Position numbers and translations under genes: made by a program. Below, piece by piece: positions 10,524-20,885 of a stretch of 64,000 bases of DNA. Each line of letters starts with the position of its first letter. Position 1 is the first letter of the stretch. The stretch comes from Ectopseudomonas toyotomiensis (GTDB taxonomy: Bacteria > Pseudomonadota > Gammaproteobacteria > Pseudomonadales > Pseudomonadaceae): the NCBI RefSeq assembly GCF_900115695.1, contig NZ_FOXK01000007.1, forward strand, positions 124,001-188,000. Direction: 5' to 3'. Below the pieces are notes generated by a model, which was given only the letters and a program-made list of their open reading frames with translations, searched no databases and was not told the origin of the DNA.

Positions 10524-11282
10524 TTACAGACGCAGGCCGCCGTCCAGCTCCAGAATGCGACCGGTGTAGTAGTCGTTTTCCAGAATGTAGGCCACCGAAT
10601 GCGCGATCTCGGCCGGCTTGCCCATGCGCTTGAGCGGAATGCCGGAGGTCATCTTCTCCAGCGCTTCCGGCTTCATGCTGCCGGTCATCTCGGTTTCGAT
10701 GAAGCCCGGCGCCACACCCGCGACGCGGATGCCGTAGCGCGCCAGCTCCTTGGCCCAGACCACGGTGTCGGCAGCCACGCCCGCCTTGGCTGCAGAGTAG
10801 TTGGCCTGGCCCATGTTGCCGGCACGGGAGATCGAGGAAATGTTGACGATGGCGCCCTGGTTGCCCAGCTCGATCATCTTCGCCGCCACTTCACGGGTAC
10901 AGAGGAAGACGCCGGTCAGGTTGACATCGATCACCGCCTGCCACTGCGCCAGGCTCATCTTGGTCATTTCGCCATCCTTCACACGGATGGTCAGGCCATC
11001 GCGCAGGATGCCGGCGTTGTTGACCAGGCCGTTGATGGCGCCGAAGTCATCGGCCACCTGGGCGACCATATGGGTCACCTGCTCTTCATCGGCAACGTTG
11101 CACAGATAGGCGCGAGCATCGCCACCGGCGGCCTTGCAGGCAGCCACGGCTTCGTCGAGTTTTTCCTGGTTCAGATCGACCAGCGCCAACTTGGCGCCCT
11201 TGGCCGCCAGGTACTCACCCATGGCGCGGCCCAGTCCCTGGCAACCGCCAGTGATGATGATGACTTTGTCTTTCAGTTGCAT
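10524..11282 (-). CDS. SDR family oxidoreductase (FabG-like)
   Basis: A 252-residue classical short-chain dehydrogenase/reductase. The cofactor loop TGGCQGLG is at 11-18, NNAG at 88-91, the catalytic Ser near 150 (NISSISRAG) and YSAAK at 162-166. The Asp in ALVDLN after beta-2 hints at NAD preference. It resembles 3-oxoacyl-ACP reductase paralogs but stands outside a fatty-acid operon, so the substrate is unknown. A 16-residue insertion (IRVKDGEMTKMSLAQ region) after the NNAG block is found in some members. Confidence 0.85.
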   Translation of the reverse strand: MQLKDKVIIITGGCQGLGRAMGEYLAAKGAKLALVDLNQEKLDEAVAACKAAGGDARAYLCNVADEEQVTHMVAQVADDFGAINGLVNNAGILRDGLTIRVKDGEMTKMSLAQWQAVIDVNLTGVFLCTREVAAKMIELGNQGAIVNISSISRAGNMGQANYSAAKAGVAADTVVWAKELARYGIRVAGVAPGFIETEMTGSMKPEALEKMTSGIPLKRMGKPAEIAHSVAYILENDYYTGRILELDGGLRL

Positions 11283-11390
11283 CGCTTTATCCCCTCAAGG
11301 TGCAGCATTTACCGACCCCGCTGATGCCCGCTAACCGCTATGCTAGGGCGTCTGTCCGTTTCTGACGGATTCTTTGCGAGGAGTCATAAG

Positions 11391-12125
11391 GTGAGCGTGA
11401 AAGCCGGCAAGCATGCACGAGAATTGCTGCTCAAGGAATACCGTGGCGTGCTCAGCACCCACTCCAAGGCCATGCCGGGTTTCCCTTTCGGATCGGTGGT
11501 GCCCTACTGCCTGGACGCCGAAGGCCGCCCACTGATCCTGATCAGCCGCATCGCCCAGCACACCCATAATCTCGGGCAGGACGCCAAATGTTCGCTACTG
11601 GTCGGCGAACGTGGCGCAGAGGATGTGCAGGCGGTCGGCCGCCTCACTTTGCTCGCCGAAGCACGACAGTTGCATGACGAGGACGAAATCGAAGCGGCCG
11701 CACAGCGTTATTACCGCTTTTTCACCCAGTCGCGCGACTACCATCGGGCGCATGATTTCGATTTCTGGCGGCTGGAGCCGGTGCGCTGGCGCTTCATCGG
11801 CGGCTTCGGTGCCATTCACTGGCTCGAACAGGTGGCCCTGGCCAATCCCTTCGCGACGGACGGCAGCGAAGCGAGCATGGTCGAGCACATGAACGACGAC
11901 CACGCCAGCGCCATCGCACATTACGTCGAACTGGCCGGCCTACCGCAACACGAACCCGCGCAGATGGCCGGTGTCGACAGTGAAGGCTTTCATCTGCGCA
12001 TCGGCCAGAGCCTGTACTGGCTGCCCTTTCCCGCACCCTGCGGCAATCCCGGCGCCGTGCGCCAGGCGCTGGTGCAACTGGCCAGAGCCGAGAGCTGGCC
12101 GACCAATGGCGCGCCTTCAGCTTGA
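11391..12125 (+). CDS. HugZ-like / pyridoxamine-phosphate-oxidase-fold protein with DUF2470
   Basis: A 244-residue protein with an FMN-binding split-barrel domain (VLSTHSKAMPGFPFGSVVPY, RIAQHTHNLGQDAKCSLLV) and a C-terminal DUF2470 domain marked by HMNDDH at 166-171. HugZ relatives bind heme and help degrade it. The GTG at 11391 is taken as start because GAGGAG lies seven bases before it; the ATG at 11340 has no such site. Heme binding is not proven by sequence; stand-alone gene. Confidence 0.8.
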   Translation: MSVKAGKHARELLLKEYRGVLSTHSKAMPGFPFGSVVPYCLDAEGRPLILISRIAQHTHNLGQDAKCSLLVGERGAEDVQAVGRLTLLAEARQLHDEDEIEAAAQRYYRFFTQSRDYHRAHDFDFWRLEPVRWRFIGGFGAIHWLEQVALANPFATDGSEASMVEHMNDDHASAIAHYVELAGLPQHEPAQMAGVDSEGFHLRIGQSLYWLPFPAPCGNPGAVRQALVQLARAESWPTNGAPSA

Positions 12126-12192
12126 ATTAAGCGCGAAACGCCATATTTAACTTCTACGGGAAGCCCGTCTTCCGCCAAGGACACTTCGACTC

Positions 12193-12642
12193 ATGCGCGC
12201 GTTTCTGTTCCTCTTTCTGCTCTTTCCCATTATCGAGCTGGCCCTGCTGATCAAGGTCGGCAGCGCCATAGGCGTGCTGCCCACGCTCATGCTGGTGATC
12301 GGCACCGCTATCCTCGGCAGCTTGCTGCTGCGCGTCGCAGGTGTCGCCACCGCCTGGCGTGCCCGCGAAAAGCTCTCGCGTGGTGAGCTGCCCGAGCAGG
12401 AAATGCTCGAAGGCCTGCTGATCGCCGTCGGCGGTGGCCTGCTGCTGCTGCCGGGTTTCATCAGCGACATCTTCGGCGTGCTCTGCCTGATTCCCTTCAC
12501 CCGGCGCCTGCTGGTGGGCAAGATCCGCCGCCGCGCCGAGGAGCAGGCCCTGCGCCAGCGCGCCTTCTTCGATGACCAGGCCGCCCGCACCGGCAAGACC
12601 AATCCCAACGTGCTCGAAGGCGAGTACGAGCGTCGCGACTGA
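12193..12642 (+). CDS. fxsA: FxsA family membrane protein
   Basis: A 149-residue inner-membrane protein with hydrophobic segments at about 3-22, 25-47 and 73-96, and a charged cytosolic C-terminus. The opening (MRAFLFLFLLFPIIELALLI) and the GGGLLLLPGFISDIFG block are typical of FxsA. In enterobacteria FxsA affects exclusion of phage T7 by F; its ordinary role is unknown. Its place next to groES is conserved across gammaproteobacteria. Confidence 0.9.
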   Translation: MRAFLFLFLLFPIIELALLIKVGSAIGVLPTLMLVIGTAILGSLLLRVAGVATAWRAREKLSRGELPEQEMLEGLLIAVGGGLLLLPGFISDIFGVLCLIPFTRRLLVGKIRRRAEEQALRQRAFFDDQAARTGKTNPNVLEGEYERRD

Positions 12643-12655
12643 TCCTACAGCACCT

Positions 12656-12712
12656 GTAGGAGCCGGCTTGCCGGCGATCTCTCTGGCTGATCGCCGGCAA
12701 GCCGGCTCCTAC
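12656..12712. repeat. REP hairpin (GGCTTGCCGGCGAT type)
   Basis: A perfect 23-bp inverted repeat (12656-12678 with 12690-12712) with an 11-base loop between fxsA and groES. This is a Pseudomonas REP pair of a different sequence family from the GCGGCTRAAGCC type found later in the window. A degenerate copy is near 24965-25022. Confidence 0.85.
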
Positions 12713-12755
12713 GCAAGTCCACCCCTCTGCAGCGCAAAAAATTTTACCCCCGCCC

Positions 12756-12783
12756 CTTGAAATGCCCTTGCCCGCCCACATGT
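12756..12783 (+). promoter_or_regulatory. Sigma-32-type heat-shock promoter for groESL
   Basis: CTTGAAA at 12756-12762 matches the sigma-32 -35 box perfectly. After a 12-base spacer, CCCACATGT (12775-12783) resembles the CCCCATNT -10 box. It lies 150 bases before groES, in the only sizable gap before the operon. Confidence 0.7.
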
Positions 12784-12932
12784 AGCAGTCACCGCAAGGT
12801 GCCTGCCCGCTGAGGCAGTCCGACTTTCGCGGTGCGCCCAGCGTGCCGCGCCCGGCCTCGCCGGATTTTACAAACCCGCCGACCAATCAAGAGTCGGCAA
12901 GTTGGCCATTCAATTGTTAGGAGAGATCGACA

Positions 12933-13226
12933 ATGAAGCTTCGTCCTCTGCATGACCGCGTCGTGATCCGTCGCAGCGAAGAAGAGACCAAAACCGCAGG
13001 CGGCATCGTGCTGCCGGGTTCGGCCGCCGAGAAGCCGAACCAGGGTGAAGTCGTTGCCGTCGGTACCGGTAAGGTTCTGGATAACGGCGAAGTCCGTCCG
13101 CTGGCCGTCAAGGTCGGTGACAAGGTGGTATTCGGCCCGTACTCCGGCAGCAACACCGTCAAAGTAGACGGCGAAGACCTGCTGGTAATGGGCGAGAACG
13201 AAATCCTCGCTGTCGTCGAAGCCTGA
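12933..13226 (+). CDS. groES: Co-chaperonin GroES
   Basis: A 97-residue co-chaperonin; seven copies cap GroEL. It starts [20 protein letters not shown] and carries the mobile loop ([20 protein letters not shown], about 17-36). TAGGAGAG is the ribosome binding site. It is followed 48 bases later by groEL in one operon. Confidence 0.98.
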   Translation: MKLRPLHDRVVIRRSEEETKTAGGIVLPGSAAEKPNQGEVVAVGTGKVLDNGEVRPLAVKVGDKVVFGPYSGSNTVKVDGEDLLVMGENEILAVVEA

Positions 13227-13262
13227 TTCCCACGAATCTCCGTTTAACCTTCAAGAATTTGA

Positions 13263-14921
<1,659 letters not shown>

Positions 14922-14948
14922 GCCACCCGGCTCCTTAGCAGTACCAAG

Positions 14949-14975
14949 AACCCCGCGCCCGTCGCGGGGTTTTTT
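14949..14975 (+). terminator. Rho-independent terminator of groESL
   Basis: A 9-bp stem (14949-14957 with 14963-14971), 5-base loop, T run to 14975. It lies 28 bases after the groEL stop. Confidence 0.93.
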
Positions 14976-15025
14976 ATGGCCTGCCATCCATGGCGGCCAC
15001 CCTGCGGGCCGCCGTACGCGACGTT

Positions 15026-15048
15026 AAAAATTTCTCCCGGAAATTTTT
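15026..15048. other. AT-rich 9-bp hairpin in the groEL-kinase gap
   Basis: AAAAATTTC pairs with GAAATTTTT around a 5-base loop in otherwise GC-rich DNA, 155 bases before the kinase-like gene. It could be a terminator remnant or a promoter-region element; the 228-bp gap holds nothing else that I can support. Confidence 0.4.
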
Positions 15049-15203
15049 TATGCCCGACGAAGAGCGCTACAGGCCGAAAAATCCGATGACATTTCCTGTG
15101 GACTCGGGAACGTTGTTTGCTTATGTTTTGTTACAACCCTGAACGATGCAGTCCCCGTTCACGAGACGAGTACTGCGTAAACCTCCAATAGAAGAACAAA
15201 AAT

Positions 15204-15908
15204 ATGGCCCCTTGCAGTACGAGCGAGATTCCTCAGCAGGTATTCCAATACTGGTGGCAACAGCAAGGTGATTGGGTCGAAGAGCCCAACGCTCGTCGCG
15301 GCGGCGAAAGTGGCGTGCAGCGCCTGCTGGATGAAACCGGTGTGCTCTACGCCAAGAAACAGATCGGCCATCTCTACCGCAGCCTGCTGCACCCACAGGG
15401 ACGCCCGACCGTACTGCGCGAACGCAGTGCATTGCTGGCCCTGGACGCACTCGGCGTGCCCGTTCCCAAGCTGATCTACTGCGGCGTCGAACGCGACCCA
15501 CAACAGGGCTGGCGGGGCCTGCTGGTGACCGCCGAGCTCGAAGGCTTCATGGACATCGAAAGCTGGTACGCCAAAGGCGGCCGCAAAGCCTGTGGCGAAG
15601 CCGTACACACCGAGCTGCTGCAACTTGTTGGCGCGACTCTGGCGCGCATGCACCTGGGGCGCTGGCAGCACGGTTGCCTGTATGCCAAACATGTCTTCGT
15701 TAACGTTGCCGGCGAAACGCCGCAGGTTGCCCTGCTGGATCTGGAGAAAAGCCGTCGCCGCCTGACACGCGTTCAGGCTGCTCAGCACGACCTGCCTCAA
15801 CTACGACGCCACAGCCCCTGGTCCGACGCCGACTGGCAGCAACTGCTGCAGGGCTATCGCCAGATCTTCGCCGATGGTGCCAAAGGCTTCGGCACGGCTA
15901 TTGCCTGA
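15204..15908 (+). CDS. InaA-like / Kdo-WaaP family small-molecule kinase
   Basis: A 234-residue protein of the lipopolysaccharide-kinase (protein kinase-like) family. It has KKQIGHLYRSLLHP, TVLRERSALLAL (alphaC-like region), and the catalytic-loop equivalent HGCLYAKHVFVN near 157-168, with LLDLEKSR as the DFG equivalent. The usual catalytic Asp of the HGDL motif is Cys-Leu here (HGCL), as is common in InaA-like members, so activity is uncertain. The start site is weakly supported (AGAAGAAC upstream). Isolated gene. Confidence 0.7.
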   Translation: MAPCSTSEIPQQVFQYWWQQQGDWVEEPNARRGGESGVQRLLDETGVLYAKKQIGHLYRSLLHPQGRPTVLRERSALLALDALGVPVPKLIYCGVERDPQQGWRGLLVTAELEGFMDIESWYAKGGRKACGEAVHTELLQLVGATLARMHLGRWQHGCLYAKHVFVNVAGETPQVALLDLEKSRRRLTRVQAAQHDLPQLRRHSPWSDADWQQLLQGYRQIFADGAKGFGTAIA

Positions 15909-16266
15909 ACAAACGACTGCCGGCCCAAGGTCGGCAGTGTTTTTCCCGCAACACCTCGTTCTATCCGCATCATCCCCACCAGGAAGTGGCTCTACCTTGC
16001 ACCTTTGCGCTGGGTAGCAAGCAGAGCTGCAGGCGACTGCAACTGCCAGGGCCGGCTGTTACAGGGGGCCTTAACGGGCACCTAAGGTTACGTCGATACG
16101 TTACCCGCAGCATTGTTGAACCAACCGACAAGGCCCGTGTCCCAGCACAGCCCCGGCTGGTGCCAGCTACGCGCTAAGACCGTTCGTCGCATAAGACGAC
16201 GACAAGGCAATGGGTGATCTAGGTTTAGCGAACAGCGTTTGGCAGCGCTTTCAAGGGGTTAGCAAA
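15909..16266. other. 358-bp intergenic stretch
   Basis: A weak hairpin (ACTGCCG 15916-15922 with CGGCAGT 15932-15938) followed by TTTTT at 15940-15944 probably ends the kinase-like gene. Beyond this I see no gene or convincing promoter. AGGGG upstream of 16267 serves the next small gene. Confidence 0.5.
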
Positions 16267-16503
16267 ATGAAATTAGAAATAGCACGAGGTTTGTTCTTGG
16301 GCCTCGCCCTCAGCGTAACGGCAATCGCCGCCGCAGCCTGGCAGGAGCCCGGCCCACGTGTGCTGGAAGCGCACGCCTGCACCGCAGCAGAGCCCTGCCC
16401 CACCGCGCCTTTGCGCAAGCAAGTGCAGCCCGCCGCCAAACCCGATGCCAATTTGCTGGTGCTGATGTTCAGCCTGAGTGGCGCGATGAAGGGCGAGCAC
16501 TAA
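16267..16503 (+). CDS. Small exported or membrane-anchored hypothetical protein, 78 aa
   Basis: The N-terminus (MKLEIARGLFLGLALSVTAI, then AAAAWQ) is a hydrophobic signal sequence or anchor. The rest is short, proline/alanine-rich and has two cysteines (HACTAAEPCPT). It ends with a hydrophobic patch (NLLVLMFSLSG). I do not recognise it. AGGGG precedes the ATG with eight bases spacing; an upstream ATG at 16210 has no site. It may be lineage-specific. Confidence 0.5.
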   Translation: MKLEIARGLFLGLALSVTAIAAAAWQEPGPRVLEAHACTAAEPCPTAPLRKQVQPAAKPDANLLVLMFSLSGAMKGEH

Positions 16504-16817
16504 GTCACACCCACGGTCACACCTCGCCAAGCGGGCTGACCTGCATCAGCAGGTGGCCCGCCAGGCGCTGCCTCTTGGCGCTCATAACCGCGCAGCTCGA
16601 CCTCCCATTCTGCTCCTCGATACTCCCAGCACTCACTCATGCCTCTGGCCCCACAGGCCGCATCCCTGAAAATACCCGCATAGTGGCGTTTTAGAGCCTC
16701 TCGTTCAGTTTTGATTAAGTAAGAATCTTTATCGTTGCCCCGGAAGTGACCGATCGGTCACAGGCGTTTGGCTGGCAGTCGAGAACGTCACCGATGAAAA
16801 TCACAGGAGATGCAACG
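16504..16817. other. 314-bp intergenic stretch before carbonic anhydrase
   Basis: No gene seen. It includes an AT-rich tract (TTTTGATTAAGTAAGAATCTT, near 16711-16731) and the 12-base near-palindrome TGACCGATCGGTCA at 16747-16760, which could be an operator for the carbonic anhydrase-transporter pair. Unproven. Confidence 0.35.
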
Positions 16818-17549
16818 ATGAACTCAACCGCTTCCCGAACCGGCAATACCCTGCACCCCGTCGCCAAGGACAACGCGCAGGCCGCCCTGCAACAACTGCT
16901 GCAGGGCTTTCGGCGTTTCCGCCAGGAGGTCTACCCGCAGCAGCAGGCGCTGTTCAAGCGTCTGGCCTCGGCACAGGCGCCCAGCACAATGTTCATCACC
17001 TGCGCCGACTCGCGCATCGTGCCGGAGCTGATCACCCAGAGCGACCCCGGCACCCTGTTCGTCACCCGCAACGTGGGTAACGTGGTACCGCCCTACGGAC
17101 AGATGAACGGCGGCGTATCCACCGCCATCGAGTACGCCGTACTGGCGCTCGGCGTACAGCACATCATCGTCTGCGGCCATTCCGACTGCGGTGCGATGAA
17201 GGCCGTGCTCAACCCGGCCAGCCTCGACGGCATGCCCACCGTGCGCGCCTGGCTACGCCATGCCGAGGTGGCGCGTAGCGTGGTGGCGGACAACTGCAAG
17301 TGCGGCAGCGCCCATGAAACCCTCGGCGTGCTGACCGAAGAAAACGTGGTGGCGCAGCTCGACCACCTGCGCACTCACCCTTCCGTCGCCGCGCGTCTGG
17401 CCAGTGGTCAGCTGCAGATCCATGGCTGGGTCTACGACATCGACAGTGGTGGCATCCGCGCCTACGACGCCGCCTCGGGCAACTTCCTTGCGCTCGACGG
17501 TGACGAGCAGCCCTGCGCCACCCCGCAACCGCGCTACGCCAGCGCCTGA
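16818..17549 (+). CDS. Beta-class carbonic anhydrase
   Basis: A 243-residue cytosolic zinc enzyme interconverting CO2 and bicarbonate. The zinc ligands are visible: Cys62 and Asp64 in CADSR, His121 and Cys124 in HSDCG. The fold markers RNVGNVVPPYG and GGVSTAIEYAVLALGV are present. AGGAG lies eight bases before the ATG at 16818; longer starts do not fit. It is followed 83 bases later by a SulP transporter and likely co-transcribed, suggesting a coupled bicarbonate uptake/hydration unit. Confidence 0.93.
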   Translation: MNSTASRTGNTLHPVAKDNAQAALQQLLQGFRRFRQEVYPQQQALFKRLASAQAPSTMFITCADSRIVPELITQSDPGTLFVTRNVGNVVPPYGQMNGGVSTAIEYAVLALGVQHIIVCGHSDCGAMKAVLNPASLDGMPTVRAWLRHAEVARSVVADNCKCGSAHETLGVLTEENVVAQLDHLRTHPSVAARLASGQLQIHGWVYDIDSGGIRAYDAASGNFLALDGDEQPCATPQPRYASA

Positions 17550-17632
17550 GCCACCCATTTCCCCGAGCCTGCCTCCACAAATGAAGGCGGGCACGGGCTG
17601 TTTTTGCCCGCAAGTCGGGCCAGGAGATCCCC

Positions 17633-19144
17633 ATGAACCTGTTTCGCACATTGCCACGGGACGCACTGGCGTCCGTCGTGGTCTTTCTCGTCGCCCTGCC
17701 ACTGTGCATGGGCATCGCCATCGCCTCGGGCATGCCGCCGGCCAAGGGTCTGATCACCGGCATTATCGGCGGTCTGGTGGTCGGCTTCATCGCTGGGGCG
17801 CCACTACAGGTGAGTGGCCCGGCTGCCGGCCTCGCCGTGCTGGTGTTCGAACTGGTGCGTACTCACGGAATGACTGCGCTAGGTCCAGTATTGCTGCTGG
17901 CCGGACTGATCCAGCTGGTCGCCGGCACCTTGCGCCTGGGCGGCTGGTTTCGCGTCACCGCGCCGGCGGTGGTCTACGGCATGCTCGCCGGCATCGGCAT
18001 CCTCATCGTGTTGTCGCAGGTGCACGTGATGCTCGATGCCGCACCCAAGGCCTCCGGCCTGGACAACCTGCTGGCCTTCCCCGGCGCCGTGCGTGATGCG
18101 CTGAGGCTGCTCGGCAGCAACGCCATGATCGCCGGCGCCATCGGTCTCGGCACCATCGTCAGCATCTGGCTGTGGGAGCGTTTTCGCCCAGCGCCACTGC
18201 GCTTTCTGCCCGGCGCGCTGGTCGGCGTGATGCTCGCCACTCTGGCCAGCCTGTGGCTGACACTGCCGGTCAAACGCGTCGAACTGCCGGCCAATCTCGG
18301 CGATGCCATCGACTGGATTACTCCGCAGGGCCTGGCCAGCCTGGCCGACCCGCAACTGCTGATCGCCGCCCTGGCACTGGCCTTTATCGCCAGCGCCGAG
18401 ACGCTGTTGTCTGCCGCCGCCGTGGATCGCATGCACGACGGCCCGCGTGCGCGCTTCAACCGCGAACTGTCCGCCCAGGGCATCGGCAACATCCTCTGTG
18501 GTGCGGTCGGCGCCCTGCCGATGACCGGCGTAATCGTACGCAGCTCGGCCAACGTCCAGGCCGGCGCTCGCGGCCGCGCCTCGACCATCCTCCACGGCGC
18601 CTGGTTACTGGCCCTGGTCGCCCTGCTGCCCGGCGTGCTGCAGAGCATCCCGGTGGCCAGCCTCGGCGCGGTGCTGGTGTACACCGGCTGCAAACTGGTC
18701 GACCCCAAGGCCATGCGCAACCTCGGCCAGTACGGCCGTGCCCCGGTGTTCATCTACGCCGCCACGGCGCTGTGCATCGTCTTCACCGACCTGCTGACCG
18801 GCGTGCTGGTGGGCTTCGCCCTGACCTTGCTGAAACTGGTGTGGAGCGCATCGCACCTGCGCGTGAAGCTGGTGCCCACCGGCCCGAACAGCGCCGAACT
18901 GCGTATGAGCGGCGCCGCCACCTTCCTCCGTGTGCCACAACTGGCCAAGCTGCTGGCTAGCGTCGAACCGGGCACACGCCTGCATCTGAGCCTGGCGCGG
19001 GTCAGCTACATCGACCATGCCTGCATGGAACTGCTGGAAGACTGGGGCCGCTCCGCCCGCGCCCAGGGCGGCGGGCTGGAGATCGTCGAAGGTGCGGCGT
19101 TGAAACGCCGGGTGGAGGGCCGACAACGCACGGCGCTGGCCTGA
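17633..19144 (+). CDS. SulP family anion transporter (probable bicarbonate or sulfate permease)
   Basis: A 503-residue inner-membrane transporter with 10 or more hydrophobic segments (for example VVVFLVALPLCMGIAIASG near 15-33) and a C-terminal STAS domain from about residue 412. SulP hallmarks GPAAGLAVLVF and AFIASAETLLSAAAVDRM are present. SulP members move sulfate, bicarbonate or dicarboxylates; the carbonic anhydrase immediately upstream favours bicarbonate, as inference. An 11-bp inverted repeat follows the stop. Confidence 0.88.
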   Translation: MNLFRTLPRDALASVVVFLVALPLCMGIAIASGMPPAKGLITGIIGGLVVGFIAGAPLQVSGPAAGLAVLVFELVRTHGMTALGPVLLLAGLIQLVAGTLRLGGWFRVTAPAVVYGMLAGIGILIVLSQVHVMLDAAPKASGLDNLLAFPGAVRDALRLLGSNAMIAGAIGLGTIVSIWLWERFRPAPLRFLPGALVGVMLATLASLWLTLPVKRVELPANLGDAIDWITPQGLASLADPQLLIAALALAFIASAETLLSAAAVDRMHDGPRARFNRELSAQGIGNILCGAVGALPMTGVIVRSSANVQAGARGRASTILHGAWLLALVALLPGVLQSIPVASLGAVLVYTGCKLVDPKAMRNLGQYGRAPVFIYAATALCIVFTDLLTGVLVGFALTLLKLVWSASHLRVKLVPTGPNSAELRMSGAATFLRVPQLAKLLASVEPGTRLHLSLARVSYIDHACMELLEDWGRSARAQGGGLEIVEGAALKRRVEGRQRTALA

Positions 19145-19573
19145 ACGCACCACGGCTCACTCACGCAGGCCGGTGAGTGAGCCAGACTGGGGACAGACCT
19201 TTTGGTTCCTTTGGGCGGGGCCGGCCATCCGGCGTTTGCCAAAAGGGGCTCGCCGTCAGGGCGATACGAAGCGAAGCGTAGTAACAGCCGCCGGCTGGCC
19301 CGGAGGGTGAGCGAAGCGAATCAACCGTAATCACGGACAACGAATTTGCGGTGTCGGAGTGCAATACCCCAGCAAAAGCCCAAAGCGCCCTCTCCCCTAG
19401 CCCCTATCCCGCAAGCGGGAGAGGGGAACTGATCGCGGGCCTTCAGCAATCTCAGCAGGCCTCCGAGGCTTCCAAGATTTTCGCGGCTGAAGCCGCTCCT
19501 ACAGATCTGGATGGATTCGGGTCGCGGCTGAAGCCCTCCCACAAGAACGTGGCGATACCACCCGGCCTTGTCT
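19145..19573. repeat. 429-bp intergenic repeat-rich stretch
   Basis: Contains an 11-bp hairpin (19154-19164 with 19173-19183), a tract at about 19195-19330 resembling a dispersed intergenic element of Pseudomonas (its minus reading gives PAGGCYYASLRIALTASPF), a CTCTCCC/GGGAGAG hairpin near 19390-19427 and two direct copies of the GCGGCTGAAGCC REP core near 19481 and 19524. No real gene here. Confidence 0.5.
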
Positions 19574-20401
19574 TCACGCTCCCGCGATCAGCCGCTCGAT
19601 GATCTCCCGACGCTCAGGATGCTCCGGCACCTGAATGCCAAACTCTTCTCGCAACACCTTCAGCACCTCATCGACACTCTGCAACTGCACCCGCTCACTC
19701 GCCTGCCCCAGTCGGTGAATGGCGAAGCTGCCGTTGTTCAAGGTCTTGCGCAGGCCTGGCCCGGTGCGGGCGGCGATCATCTGGCCGAGGAAGGGCGAGT
19801 CCGGGTGGGTGCACACGTACCAGTTGCCCACCACGTAATCGATATCCGCCACCTGCTGCAGATCGAACACGTACATCGCCCGCCAACTGCCGGCGACCAA
19901 TGCGCGCAGGGTGTAGGTGCCGTCCACCAACGTCAGCCGATAGGGCTCATGCGGTGTGGCCTGCTCAGCCTCGCTGTCGAGTAGCAGTGGGCCGGTCGGC
20001 ACCATGCCGCCGAAACCGACGTCGCTGATGTAGCGCACGCCATCGAGAGTCACCAGCACCAGCATATGGGTGCGCGCCGGCAGGGCATCTTCCGGACCGC
20101 CCATGACCACGCGGCCGGTCAGCCCGCGCGCGTCGAAGCCCAACGCCTGCAACAGCAGCAGGTACAGACGGTTAAGTTCGAAGCAGTAGCCGCCACGGCC
20201 CTGGCGTAGCAGCTTGTCCTGGATCGCGGCGGGTTCGACCTCCACCGGCACGCGCAGCATGCTCGCCAGGGTTTCGAAGGGGAACTCGGCGGTGTGCCGC
20301 GCTTGCAGCTCGCGCAGGGTGTCGAGGGTCGGTGGCGGCGCCGACGAGTAACCCAGGCGCTCGAGGTATGTGTGTAGATCCAGCATGAATGGCTCGGTCA
20401 T
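19574..20401 (-). CDS. nat: Arylamine N-acetyltransferase
   Basis: A 275-residue cytosolic enzyme transferring acetyl from acetyl-CoA to arylamines and hydrazines. The catalytic triad is visible: Cys73 in GRGGYCFELN, His112 in THMLVLV, Asp127 in ISDVGFGG. The start at 20401 has GGGAG seven bases upstream; a longer frame to 20518 lacks one. It stands alone, opposite a small lipoprotein gene with a 175-bp divergent promoter region. Confidence 0.94.
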   Translation of the reverse strand: MTEPFMLDLHTYLERLGYSSAPPPTLDTLRELQARHTAEFPFETLASMLRVPVEVEPAAIQDKLLRQGRGGYCFELNRLYLLLLQALGFDARGLTGRVVMGGPEDALPARTHMLVLVTLDGVRYISDVGFGGMVPTGPLLLDSEAEQATPHEPYRLTLVDGTYTLRALVAGSWRAMYVFDLQQVADIDYVVGNWYVCTHPDSPFLGQMIAARTGPGLRKTLNNGSFAIHRLGQASERVQLQSVDEVLKVLREEFGIQVPEHPERREIIERLIAGA

Positions 20402-20576
20402 CGTGCATCTCCCTTTTCTACCTGCCGGCTGTTTTACCAGAGGGCGTGGATAGACGATATGCAACGAGCCACATGGTGTGCTCGAAACAGCGCTTTCGGT
20501 TTGCGGCAGCCGGCACACACAAATCCGCGCAGATGCGCCAATCTATCGCTCACCGCCCGAGCTTGCCGAGGACTCC

Positions 20577-20783
20577 ATGATGCACCTGCGCCTTTTCTGC
20601 ACCTTCTCCCTGTTACTCACCCTGAGCGGCTGCGGCGCCGGTGAGACGGCCGCTACGGCGACGCTCCAGGCTGAACAGGCCCAACAGGCCCAACAGCAGA
20701 TGGAGCAGCTCAAGCAGCAGATCGACCAGGCCAATGCGGCGAACACCCAGCGCCTGCAGGAGGCCATCGATCAGGCGCAGTGA
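20577..20783 (+). CDS. Small lipoprotein with glutamine-rich coiled coil
   Basis: A 68-residue protein. The signal ends with lipobox LSGC (Cys near residue 19), then an alanine/glutamine-rich helix (QAEQAQQAQQQMEQLKQQID) predicted to form a coiled coil, in the manner of Lpp/OprI-type murein lipoproteins, though I do not recognise a family. GAGG precedes two tandem ATGs (20577 and 20580), and either may be used. A strong terminator follows. Confidence 0.65.
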   Translation: MMHLRLFCTFSLLLTLSGCGAGETAATATLQAEQAQQAQQQMEQLKQQIDQANAANTQRLQEAIDQAQ

Positions 20784-20837
20784 ACGGCGTTTCCAGCGGA
20801 GCGCTGCTTGCAACGAGCAACGCGCCGCCTGACAACA

Positions 20838-20865
20838 AAAAGGCCGATCTATTGATCGGCCTTTT
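20838..20865. terminator. Bidirectional terminator
   Basis: A perfect 12-bp stem (20838-20849 with 20854-20865) with a 4-base loop and A/T ends. Shared by the lipoprotein gene and convergent mmsA. Confidence 0.94.
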
Positions 20866-20885
20866 CGTTCAAAGCAGCAGCTCAC

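Noticed and set aside
15888..15904. TCGGCACGGCTATTGCC, a good sigma-54-like GG-N10-GC match
   Set aside because: It lies in the last codons of the kinase-like gene, with a terminator hairpin at the predicted start and no suitable gene for over 300 bases. Probably chance.
15204..15908. Loss of the catalytic Asp (HGCL) in the kinase-like protein as a pseudogene sign
   Set aside because: The frame is full length and the InaA-like branch commonly departs from the HGDL motif, so it is kept as a gene with uncertain activity.
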